This document shows positions 47,824 to 55,920 of a stretch of 64,000 nucleotides of DNA, piece by piece. How positions within the stretch are numbered: the first letter of the stretch is position 1; the number at the start of each line of letters is the position of its first letter. The notes beneath the pieces were generated by a model that did no database searches, was not told the origin of the DNA, and saw nothing but the letters and a program-made list of their open reading frames with translations. The translations under genes were made by a program, and so were the position numbers. The DNA is taken from positions 61,274 through 125,273 of the forward strand of contig MERU01000012.1 of assembly GCA_001770725.1 (NCBI GenBank), read 5' to 3'. This stretch comes from Burkholderiales bacterium RIFCSPHIGHO2_01_FULL_63_240 (GTDB lineage: Bacteria; Pseudomonadota; Gammaproteobacteria; Burkholderiales; Burkholderiaceae_C).

Positions 47824-48035
47824 GCCCCGATCATGCAACCACCGTGCCGAGATCATCTGCTCGAGTAGCGGCTCGTTCGCCGCCATCTTCACAAATGCTT
47901 GCACTTTGCCCGCCACCAAACGGCCCCCAAGCGGGGGAGCCGGGCGGCCGCCTCGCCCCTTTTTTGCTACCTTCCCGGGCAAGCGATGCCTGGGGCGCCT
48001 GACCCCTGGCCGACACAAATTCCCAGGGACGGCCC

Positions 48036-51032
48036 ATGACCGATCTAGCCGGCATCCAGCACGCGCTGAGTGATGCCTCTCGCGTTGTTTCCGCCGCAGC
48101 CGGGCTGCTGCCTGGCGGCCTGAACCAGCACACCCGCCTGCTGCGCCTGCACACCCCGCTGGGGCCCGACACCCTGCTGGCCGAACGCGTCACCATCGAA
48201 GAAGGCATGGTGCCCGCCACGCCGCCCGCCTCGCCAGCGGCCTGCCACATCGACCTGCTCGCCCTGAGCACCCGGCCCGACCTCTCCCCCGCCGACCTGC
48301 TGGGCCAGCCCGTGCTGCTCGAGCTGCTCACCTCGGGCGGCCTGGCCAGCGCGGTCATCGGCGGCGACTGGCGCCCCTTCCACGGCCACGTCACCCGCTT
48401 CGCCCGCATCGGCTCCGACGGAGGCCTGACCCGCTACCGCCTGCACATCGAGCCCTGGCTGAGCTTTCTGGGCCACCGCACCGACGCCTGGTCCTTCCAG
48501 GACATGAGCGTGCTCGACATCACCGAAGCCGTCTTCGCCGACCACCAGGCCCAAGGCGCGCTGCAGCCGGCCTGGCGCATCGACGTGAGCAGCCGCGAAG
48601 CCTTCCCGCGCCGCTCGCTGTGCACGCAGTTCCACGAAACCGACCTCGCTTTCCTCACCCGCCTGTGGGCCGAAGAAGGCCTGTTCGCCTGGTTCGAGCA
48701 CGAAGGCGCAGCGGGCGGTGAGCACCTGGGCCGCCACACCCTCGTCATCGCCGACCACAACGGTGCCTGCCAGCCCAACGCGCAAGCCCGCATCCGCTAC
48801 ACCCAGGCCGGCGCCACCCTGAAGGAAGACGCCCTGCAGCAATGGGACGGTGTGCGCCGCGTGGGCGCCAGCGAGCTGCACACCGCCAGCTGGGACCACC
48901 GCACCGTCAGCAGCCACCACGCCAGCCAGCAGGTCGCGCCCGAGCATGGCCAGCCCTTCGCGCTGGCCCACACCGACCAGCCCGGCCACTACGCCTACGA
49001 ATCCCCCGCACAGGCCGAGCGCCGCGCCCGCCTGCAGCGCGAGGCCCTGGAGGCCGCCCGCAAGTGCTTCGAAGGCGCCGGCACCGTGCGCACCCTGGCG
49101 CCCGGCTCCACCTTCACGCTGCTCGATCACCCCGAGCACCCGCCATCTGACGGCGCCGAGGCCTCGACCTTCGTGGTGCTGTCCGTCACGCACACCGCGC
49201 GCAACAACTTCGGCTTCGAGGGCGAGGCCGCCAACGCCGCTGACGAGCCCCTCTACGAAGCGCGCCTGAGCGCCCAGCGCCACAGCGTGCCCGTGCGCCG
49301 CCTGCCCACCGACGCGCGCGGCCGCATCGCGCTGCACAAACCGCTCGTGGCAGGCACCCAGACGGCCATCGTCGTCGGCGCGGGCGAGCCGCTGCACACC
49401 GACCGCGACGGCCGCATCAAGGTGCAGTTCCACTGGCAGCGCGGTGCCCAGGGCAGCCACCGCATGGCTCACCCCGCGGGCGACTGCAACGCCCCCGCTT
49501 CGAACGCCTCGGGCACCTGGGTGCGCGTGGCGCAAGACTGGGCCGGCCAGAACTGGGGCGGTGTCTTCGTGCCACGCCTGGGCCAGGAAGTCATCGTCGC
49601 CTTCCTCGATGGCGACATCGACCGCCCCGTCGTCATCGGCGCGGCCTACAACGGCCAGGGCCAGGCCAATGGCCAGGGCAACCAGGTGGGCTCGGGTGCG
49701 GCCACGGCCACCGGCAACGCGCCTGCCTGGTTCCCCGGCGACCAGCGGGCCGGCACGCGAGAAGGCCACGCCCACGCCAGCACCCTGAGCGGCTTTCAGA
49801 GCCAGTCGCTCGACAGCTCGCAGGCCGGCGGTGGCGCGCACAACCAGCTCGTCATGGACGACACGCCAGCCCAAGGCCGCGTGCTGCTGCACACCACCCA
49901 GGCGCAAACCTGGCTGCAGATCGGCCACCTGCTTCAGCAGCACGGCAACCAGCGCCTGCAACCACGTGGCCACGGGCTGGAGTTGCACACGCAGGCCCAA
50001 GGCGCCTTGCGCGCCGCACGCGGCCTGCACCTGAGCACCCACGCCCGCCAGGGTGGCACCACCACCCGCGCGCAACCGCTCGACACCCGCGAGGCCGAAC
50101 AACAGCTGCAGGCCCACGCCGAGCTGCTGCAGACCCTGCATGCCAACGCCCAGACGCACAAGGCGCAACTGCCCGGTGAGGCCGCACCCGAGCAGCTGCC
50201 TGCGCGCAAGGCGCTGAGCGCCACGCTCGCCAGCCTGCAGGCCACCGAGGGTGGCGAAGCAACCGATGCCTCCAACGCAGGTGAGGCCGACACGGGCTCA
50301 TCTTCAAGTGGCAACGTGCCCATTGGAGGCGGCCAGGGCCGCATCGACACCTCCGCGCGCCCCGACCTCGTGCTCAGCGCCAGCGGCGACATCGCCAGCA
50401 CCACGCCCGCCCACACCGTGGTGGCGGCGGGTGCCCACGTCAGCCTGACCACCGGCGCAGACGCCAACCTGCTGACCCAGCGCCACCAGGCCTGGGCCGT
50501 CAAAGACGGCATCAGCCTCTTCACCCGAGGCGAAGCCAAAAGCAGCCAGCGCGCCGTTCAGGACGTCGGCATCCGGCTTCACGCGGCCAGCGGCAACGTG
50601 CGCACCGAAGCGCAGAGCGGGCCCTTCACGCTGACCGCGCAGAAGGCCATCGACCTGCAAAGCACGGCGGCCGACATCGTCATCACCGCGCCCGAGCGCA
50701 TCGTGCTCAACGGCGGTGGGGGCTACGTGAAGATCGAGGGCGGGAACATCGAGATCGGCACGAGCGGGGCGGCGCAGTTCAAGGCGTCGGCGAAGGAGTT
50801 GACGGGGGGTGGGGGGGCGTCGGCATCCACCTCCCTCAAGACCCCGGGCAAGCTATACGACGAACAGTTCCAACTTCTGGACGAACTCAGCGGGCTGCCT
50901 CTGGCCGGCGAGCCCTACCGGATCGTCGATGCATCGGGCTCAGTGGTGGCACAAGGCCTCACCAACCACGAAGGCAAGACGACGCGCCACACCAGCCTCA
51001 AGGCCGACGCCCTGAAGGTCGTTCGCGGTTGA
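48036..51032 (+). CDS. vgrG: Type VI secretion tip protein VgrG with C-terminal extension
   Basis: VgrG trimers tip the T6SS spike and carry effectors. The 998-residue protein has the phage gp27-like part (residues 30-350: QHTRLLRLHTPLGPDTLLAE, HIEPWLSFLGHRTDAWSFQD, CTQFHETDLAFLTRLWAEEG), the gp5 OB-fold with WVRVAQDWAGQNWGGVFVPR and GQEVIVAFLDGDIDRPVVIG near residues 500-535, a DUF2345 beta-helix region at about 590-925, and a short beta-rich extension at about 940-998 (FQLLDELSGLPLAGEPYRIV, GLTNHEGKTTRHTSL). Such transthyretin-like tails bind cargo directly in other VgrGs. No T6SS core genes are in the window, so this is an orphan island. The next gene, 22 bp downstream, is the putative cargo. 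Confidence 0.95.
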   Translation: MTDLAGIQHALSDASRVVSAAAGLLPGGLNQHTRLLRLHTPLGPDTLLAERVTIEEGMVPATPPASPAACHIDLLALSTRPDLSPADLLGQPVLLELLTSGGLASAVIGGDWRPFHGHVTRFARIGSDGGLTRYRLHIEPWLSFLGHRTDAWSFQDMSVLDITEAVFADHQAQGALQPAWRIDVSSREAFPRRSLCTQFHETDLAFLTRLWAEEGLFAWFEHEGAAGGEHLGRHTLVIADHNGACQPNAQARIRYTQAGATLKEDALQQWDGVRRVGASELHTASWDHRTVSSHHASQQVAPEHGQPFALAHTDQPGHYAYESPAQAERRARLQREALEAARKCFEGAGTVRTLAPGSTFTLLDHPEHPPSDGAEASTFVVLSVTHTARNNFGFEGEAANAADEPLYEARLSAQRHSVPVRRLPTDARGRIALHKPLVAGTQTAIVVGAGEPLHTDRDGRIKVQFHWQRGAQGSHRMAHPAGDCNAPASNASGTWVRVAQDWAGQNWGGVFVPRLGQEVIVAFLDGDIDRPVVIGAAYNGQGQANGQGNQVGSGAATATGNAPAWFPGDQRAGTREGHAHASTLSGFQSQSLDSSQAGGGAHNQLVMDDTPAQGRVLLHTTQAQTWLQIGHLLQQHGNQRLQPRGHGLELHTQAQGALRAARGLHLSTHARQGGTTTRAQPLDTREAEQQLQAHAELLQTLHANAQTHKAQLPGEAAPEQLPARKALSATLASLQATEGGEATDASNAGEADTGSSSSGNVPIGGGQGRIDTSARPDLVLSASGDIASTTPAHTVVAAGAHVSLTTGADANLLTQRHQAWAVKDGISLFTRGEAKSSQRAVQDVGIRLHAASGNVRTEAQSGPFTLTAQKAIDLQSTAADIVITAPERIVLNGGGGYVKIEGGNIEIGTSGAAQFKASAKELTGGGGASASTSLKTPGKLYDEQFQLLDELSGLPLAGEPYRIVDASGSVVAQGLTNHEGKTTRHTSLKADALKVVRG

Positions 51033-51054
51033 CCCTCTCATCGCACAGCCCACC

Positions 51055-53157
51055 ATGACCGCCAACGCCATCTGCTCCGGCACTTGCAATGAACAACCCG
51101 GGTCCGTTGTCCAGGGCAAGGTGCAGGCCGAGCCCATCTATTTCTTCCAGCCCGCCACCGGCGAGATCCTTGAGTGCAAGGCCGCGGATGCCGCGGCCGT
51201 CCGTCAGGAAGCAGAGTTCCTGAACCACCTGCTCGATCAGCTGTGGTCACAGCAGAGCCAGGTGGCCACACTCACGCAGATGCTCCACCAGGCTCAAGCG
51301 CAAGGCAACGTAACGCAGCAGAACACGGCCATGCAGAAGCTGGACAAGGCTGTGGTCGCCGAAGAAAAGGCACGCGAGGCCCTGTTCAAGGAGTTCAAAG
51401 ACCTGCCCAAGTTCAACGATGGTGCTTCCGGCCTGCTTGAACTTTTGCCTCTGGCCACACACAAGGGCAAATCCATGGCCCGGACCCGACGCTTCACCTA
51501 CGTCAGGTCCGCCAAAGTCAAGAACCACCTGCGCCGCTACGACAACCTGCCCGGCGACAAGACCCAGCTCAAGTCGTTCTACACAAAGAACGAGAAGGGT
51601 GAGTACGAACTCGATCGCAAGAAGCTGAAAGAAGCTTTCAGCAAGGTTGCCGTGAAGGGTGAGCTGAGCAAGCAAGAAGTTACCTATTGGGCCGACGGCT
51701 GGGCACCCGAATTCGTGGAGGCCTTCAACGCCAGATACGACGCCCAGGCCGCCAAGGAAAAAGCCGAGAAGGACACCCCCGACGAGGCCTGTCTGCAGAT
51801 GTCCGGGGGCGCAGCCTTCCTGCGCTTCTTCGGTGGTGCCGGCCGCACCATCAGCTCCGAGGTCTCGACCGAAAAATTCAGGGACCTGCTCAAGGGACGC
51901 GGTGAGGTCAATGGCAAGTTCGTTGCCAGCGCCCGCGCGGGCTTCGACCTGGCGTCGGCTCAGGGTGACGTCAGCCTGTACCTGCCATACAAGAAGGGAC
52001 TGCACCTCCTGATTCCTGCAGGGAAGAACGCCCATGGCGGCAAGCAAGAACTGGAGTTGGGTTTCTTCCGCATGAGACTGGACCTGGAGCTGTCTCTCTC
52101 GTGCGGCGCCAGCGCGCTGGCCGAGGGAGGCCTGGAGTTCAAGCTCAAGGCCGACCTCACCCAGGGCGTCAAAGGTGCCCCCGCCAAGAAGAAGCCGGCC
52201 GCCATCGCTAACCCGAAGGCCCGAGTCGATCGTGCGGTGGAGGCCGAAGCCGGTGCCAAGGCCGAACTCAGCGCCTTTGCAGGGGCTGAAGCAGGTGGCA
52301 AGCTCTCAGGCTCCCTTGAGTGGCAGAAGGCAGCCTCGACCGAATTCAAGGCGTTCGCCAAGGTCAGCGCCGGTCTGCAGGGTCAGGCGGGCATCGGTGG
52401 TGCCGCCATGTTCGAGATCTCCTACACCAACGGCAAGTTCCGCATCAAGGCGAAGCTCGCGGGCTGTGTGGGCCTGGGCCTCAAGGGCAACGTGGAAGCC
52501 GAGGTCGGTTTCGAGCACATCCTCGAATTCGACCAGTGGTTCAAACACCAGGTTGTCAACGCGCTGGACCAGAATCTCAAGTACTTCAGCGCCGAAGCAT
52601 GGAAGGCCTTCGTCTACATGAAGGCCCTGGCTATCGCCGAAGGGCGCAAGCTGGGTGACTACCTGGGGCGCAGCGTCCGTCAACTGGAAGACAAGTGGGA
52701 AATGCTGCTGCGAACCGCCACCCGCGAAACGCTCGCAGCCATCCGCGCCTCCAAGGACTACGTGCTGACATCGGTCGCAGAAGCCAAGGCTTTGCTGCTG
52801 GGCTTGCTGGAGCGATTGAAGCAGGACTACCAGGACTTGCGCCGGGACATCGAAGACGTTGCCCGCTGGCTGCTAAGTGCTGCGCAAACGACGCAGGAAG
52901 CGGACAACATCTGCCAGCGCATCGGCGTGGACCTGAACTCACAGCACGACCTCGACAGCGGCAGCAGCCGTGTCGCGGCGCTCGTAGGTGGTCACGACCG
53001 CCTCGAGCAACTCGTTGCAAGCCTGAAGTCAGACGCAACGCCTGGTCACGAATTGGCCTTTGCCAGCGATCCCACCTATCGCTTTTCGCGCGGTTCGGGC
53101 ACGCATGTGGCCTGGCGTCGCTCAAGCTTTGGCGAGAACAACAACCAAATCGTCTGA
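51055..53157 (+). CDS. Putative T6SS effector, 700 aa, family not recognised
   Basis: The gene begins 22 bp after vgrG and is almost certainly its cargo. Visible parts: a Cys-containing N-terminus (CSGTCNEQPGSVVQGKVQAE); a coiled-coil-like stretch at about residues 45-115 (VATLTQMLHQAQAQGNVTQQ); a charged region with RRFTYVRSAKVKNHLRRYDN; a conserved-looking segment YWADGWAPEFVEAFNARYDA followed by SGGAAFLRFFGGAG near 250; an Ala/Gly-rich amphipathic beta region at about 370-500 (FAGAEAGGKLSGSLEWQKAA, GCVGLGLKGNVEAEVGFEHI); and a long helical C-terminus with LLLGLLERLKQDYQDLRRDI. No known nuclease, lipase, peptidoglycan or ADP-ribosyltransferase motif is seen. Gly/Ala-rich amphipathic stretches suggest membrane action, but that is inference. 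Its TGA overlaps the start of the next gene. Confidence 0.75.
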   Translation: MTANAICSGTCNEQPGSVVQGKVQAEPIYFFQPATGEILECKAADAAAVRQEAEFLNHLLDQLWSQQSQVATLTQMLHQAQAQGNVTQQNTAMQKLDKAVVAEEKAREALFKEFKDLPKFNDGASGLLELLPLATHKGKSMARTRRFTYVRSAKVKNHLRRYDNLPGDKTQLKSFYTKNEKGEYELDRKKLKEAFSKVAVKGELSKQEVTYWADGWAPEFVEAFNARYDAQAAKEKAEKDTPDEACLQMSGGAAFLRFFGGAGRTISSEVSTEKFRDLLKGRGEVNGKFVASARAGFDLASAQGDVSLYLPYKKGLHLLIPAGKNAHGGKQELELGFFRMRLDLELSLSCGASALAEGGLEFKLKADLTQGVKGAPAKKKPAAIANPKARVDRAVEAEAGAKAELSAFAGAEAGGKLSGSLEWQKAASTEFKAFAKVSAGLQGQAGIGGAAMFEISYTNGKFRIKAKLAGCVGLGLKGNVEAEVGFEHILEFDQWFKHQVVNALDQNLKYFSAEAWKAFVYMKALAIAEGRKLGDYLGRSVRQLEDKWEMLLRTATRETLAAIRASKDYVLTSVAEAKALLLGLLERLKQDYQDLRRDIEDVARWLLSAAQTTQEADNICQRIGVDLNSQHDLDSGSSRVAALVGGHDRLEQLVASLKSDATPGHELAFASDPTYRFSRGSGTHVAWRRSSFGENNNQIV

Positions 53158-53636
53158 TGAAGCGCCGCCTGGAACTTGATCTGCTGATCATGGCCCTCAT
53201 CCCCATCTTCGTCGGACTCGGGTTCGCGGCCCTGACCACATGGTCCGTCTTCCAAGTGCAGAAGCGAGAAGGCACTTACGTTGCAACGACCGGCACCGTC
53301 ACGTCGCTGAAACGCAGTTCACGCTTTGGCGACCCATCCAAGGCCGCCTATGTGACATTCACAGATCATCGTGGCAGACCCTGCACTTTTCTCACCAAAA
53401 GTTCGACCAACCCGTCGCGATATGCCGTCGGACAAGCGGTGGCGGTCCTGTACGACCCAACATCCATGCGCAACGACCTGGATGCCTCGATCGACTCATT
53501 CTCGGAAGGCTGGCTTGACCCCGTCTCCACGGGTCTGACGGCCAGTATCTTCGTGGTCAGCGGCCTAGGCATCCTGATCGTGGCCTGGCCAAGGCTCACG
53601 CGGGCACCTCGTCAGCGCAAGCCCCGCATGACCTGA
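53157..53636 (+). CDS. DUF3592-like membrane protein, putative immunity protein
   Basis: The 159-residue protein has a membrane helix at about residues 9-30 (LLIMALIPIFVGLGFAALTT), an extracytoplasmic beta-rich segment with TGTVTSLKRSSRFG, YVTFTDHRGRPCTF and VGQAVAVLYDPTSMRNDL, and a second helix near 128-147 (LTASIFVVSGLGILIVAW). The middle pattern is that of DUF3592. Its ATG overlaps the effector stop codon (TGATG), so translation is coupled. Small membrane proteins directly after a T6SS effector are commonly immunity proteins against periplasm- or membrane-acting toxins. That role is inferred from position only. Confidence 0.8.
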   Translation: MKRRLELDLLIMALIPIFVGLGFAALTTWSVFQVQKREGTYVATTGTVTSLKRSSRFGDPSKAAYVTFTDHRGRPCTFLTKSSTNPSRYAVGQAVAVLYDPTSMRNDLDASIDSFSEGWLDPVSTGLTASIFVVSGLGILIVAWPRLTRAPRQRKPRMT

Positions 53637-53653
53637 GCAGCGTGTTCGCGGTC

Positions 53654-54808
53654 TCAGCGCCCTGCCTGTGCTGCGTTGAGCACGCACCTGAAGCGGTTGC
53701 CCTGCGTCACCTCGTGCCCATACCGATGCAACACGCTGTTGGCCCAGTTGCCCGCCACGGCACGAACCGATTTCAGTGATCCGGTCTTGGCACCCGTCGG
53801 GTCCTTCAGCAGCTTCTGTCCCAAACGTGGGTCATCGGCGTACCAATCACCCGTCCACTCCACTTCATCTCCACCAACCACGCCTTGCATGCCGATGCGG
53901 TTCTCACCCGTCAGGCTCGGCGGCTGCGGACGGATGAACACCGTCGGCTCTCCTGCCAGCTTTTTGACGGCGGCAATTCCCTGGTCAGCTGACTCGGACG
54001 TCGGCACGAACGGATTGCCCCACTGAATGCCAGGCAGGTGGTGCATGGGGTGCGAGATGAACTTGCCGCCCTCGCGGGCCGCATACTCCCACTGCGCCTC
54101 CGTCGGCAAAGCGAATGGCTGACCGGTCAGGTCTTTCAACCAACGGCAGTAGCCGTCGGCATCCCGCCAATTGACAGGCCAGGCCACGTACCCCGGTCGG
54201 TGCGCAAGCGCTCCGACGATGGGCGCTTGCTCATATGCCTCACCAATCCAGCTCAGCACGCTCCGCCCTTGGGACCGCAGGTACAGGTCGAACGCGTCGA
54301 ACGTGACAGGCCCTTTCATGATCGCGTAGGCGCTCAGCTCCACCGTGTGCGCAGGGTTGTTGGTCTGTCCTGTGATGGTCAAACCGTCTTTGAACTTCAT
54401 CGGGCCGAAGTCACCCATGATGAACCGGCCACCTTTGAGCGCAATCAGCTGGGCATTCACCGCAGACTGCAATTCACTCAGCTCGGCAGCGCTGGGTTTG
54501 CCTTGGTCTCGATAGAAATCAAGCAATGCGGCTTCATTCAGACGCAGAGGGTGCTGCCTCGGAAAATCGCTCCCCGTGAGGTTCAGGATGCGCAAACGCT
54601 CTGCGTGACTGGGCAAAGGAATCCGAGCCAGCCGGATTAACTCATCGCGCTGAGCTTGGACATCCATCGGCAAGGAATCAAGGATGGCTCGCTGCCGCGC
54701 ATCGGGCTCCCAGGTGTCAGCAGCCTGCTGCCGGGCCATGCAACCATTCACCCCCGACAGGAACGTCAAGATCACGCCCCACCGCATGGTCCGGTTCACC
54801 TGGCTCAT
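53654..54808 (-). CDS. Formylglycine-generating-enzyme-like lipoprotein
   Basis: The 384-residue protein has a signal ending in VNGC (Cys23), a helical region of about 100 residues, and from about residue 125 an FGE-sulfatase (SUMF1) fold: IALKGGRFIMGDFG, PVTFDAFDLYLRSQG, GYVAWPVNWRDADGYCRWLK, FALPTEAQWEYAAREGGKF and GNRFRCVLNA at the end. The usual RGGSW segment is replaced by VRAVAGNWANS, and the paired active-site cysteines of true FGE are not evident, so sulfatase activation is unlikely. SUMF1-like genes recur near VgrG/effector genes in proteobacteria, where some are thought to protect against effectors. It is convergent with the putative immunity gene, 17 bp away. The start at 54808 follows GGAGAG. 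Confidence 0.85.
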   Translation of the reverse strand: MSQVNRTMRWGVILTFLSGVNGCMARQQAADTWEPDARQRAILDSLPMDVQAQRDELIRLARIPLPSHAERLRILNLTGSDFPRQHPLRLNEAALLDFYRDQGKPSAAELSELQSAVNAQLIALKGGRFIMGDFGPMKFKDGLTITGQTNNPAHTVELSAYAIMKGPVTFDAFDLYLRSQGRSVLSWIGEAYEQAPIVGALAHRPGYVAWPVNWRDADGYCRWLKDLTGQPFALPTEAQWEYAAREGGKFISHPMHHLPGIQWGNPFVPTSESADQGIAAVKKLAGEPTVFIRPQPPSLTGENRIGMQGVVGGDEVEWTGDWYADDPRLGQKLLKDPTGAKTGSLKSVRAVAGNWANSVLHRYGHEVTQGNRFRCVLNAAQAGR

Positions 54809-54911
54809 TCGAAATCTCTCCACACTGGCTTTTTATGTTGTGTGCCTGCTCAAAAGGCACACCGAAGTTAGCATGGTATGCCCCGCACCCGCCTGTAACC
54901 GGCGGCTACAG

Positions 54912-55271
54912 ATGCTGCCCCCCATGCTCCTCATCCAAACCACCACCCCCACCCGCGACGAAGCCCTGCGCCTCGCCCGAGGTCTCGTCGAGCAACACCT
55001 GGTGGCCTGCGCGCAGCTGTCCGACATCGAGAGCGTCTACCTGTGGGACGGCAAGCTGCAGCAAGAGCATGAATGCCGCCTGCTGCTCAAGACCTCGGCC
55101 GACAAGTGGTCCGAGGTCGAGCGATTCATCCGCGAGCGGCACAGCTACGATTTGCCCGCCATCTTCGCGGTGCCGGTCACGCAGGCCAGCGAGGCTTACG
55201 CGGCCTGGGTGAGCGACGTCACCCACGAGGCCACGGGCCTTGCCCCGCACGGGGGCACGACTGCGCGTTGA
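54912..55271 (+). CDS. cutA: Divalent-cation tolerance protein CutA
   Basis: CutA is a small trimeric protein linked to copper and other divalent metal tolerance; its biochemical role is unclear. The 119-residue protein has LLIQTTTPTRDEALRLARGL, VEQHLVACAQL, the signature SVYLWDGKLQQEHECRLLLK with T following, and SYDLPAIFAVPV, which includes the family's metal-binding region. The start at 54912 is the best length match; an ATG four codons later is possible. It is divergent from the FGE-like gene. Confidence 0.93.
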   Translation: MLPPMLLIQTTTPTRDEALRLARGLVEQHLVACAQLSDIESVYLWDGKLQQEHECRLLLKTSADKWSEVERFIRERHSYDLPAIFAVPVTQASEAYAAWVSDVTHEATGLAPHGGTTAR

Positions 55272-55377
55272 ACGCCCGGGCTTACGCCTGGAGACATTGT
55301 CACCACCCCTGGGCGGTTGCCGTGGCACCCACGCGCGACTATCCTGCCCGGCACATCCATCCACCCAGGGAATCGAC

Positions 55378-55905
55378 ATGCGCAAGAACCTCTTGCGGTG
55401 GGCTTGCGCCAGCAGCCTGCTGCTCCCCCTCGCCGCCTCGGCAGCCGAAGCCACCTTCAACTTCACCTTCCAGGGTGTCGACAACGTCGCCAGCGGCCAG
55501 CTGGTGGCAGAGGACCTCGGCGATGGCCGCTTCCTGGCCACCTCCGGTGACCTGACCGTCACGCTGGGCGCGGCCATCGGCTCGTACAGCCTGGTGCCCG
55601 GCAACCCGTCTCTGGTCCTGAGCCCCACCGGCACCTACCTCTTCGACGGCATCGTCGAGCCCGGCTCGGACACCGTCTTCACCAATGGCGGCGTGGTGTT
55701 CGCGGGCAACGGCTTCGAGATCAACATCTACAGCGTCGCCCCGGGTGAGTTCAAGTTCGACTACTTCACCAATGGCGTCAACACCATCGACCCGACCACG
55801 GGCACGGTGGTGCTGAGCGCCGTGCCCGAGCCGAGTGCGCTCCTGCTGGGTGTCCTGGGGCTCGCGGCTGTGGTCGCGGCTCGCAAGCGTCAAGCACAAC
55901 GCTGA
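55378..55905 (+). CDS. PEP-CTERM sorting-domain protein
   Basis: The 175-residue exported protein has a signal peptide (LLRWACASSLLLPLAASAAE) and a C-terminal sorting signal: the VPEPSALLLG motif, a hydrophobic helix (VLGLAAVVAA) and the basic tail RKRQAQR. In PEP-CTERM systems an exosortase (EpsH) cleaves there and the protein goes to the surface or matrix, often with exopolysaccharide. The mature part is beta-rich (FNFTFQGVDNVASGQLVAED) with no enzyme motif. No exosortase gene is in the window. GGGA precedes the start. Confidence 0.92.
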   Translation: MRKNLLRWACASSLLLPLAASAAEATFNFTFQGVDNVASGQLVAEDLGDGRFLATSGDLTVTLGAAIGSYSLVPGNPSLVLSPTGTYLFDGIVEPGSDTVFTNGGVVFAGNGFEINIYSVAPGEFKFDYFTNGVNTIDPTTGTVVLSAVPEPSALLLGVLGLAAVVAARKRQAQR

Positions 55906-55920
55906 AACCGCGGTTGCGGC

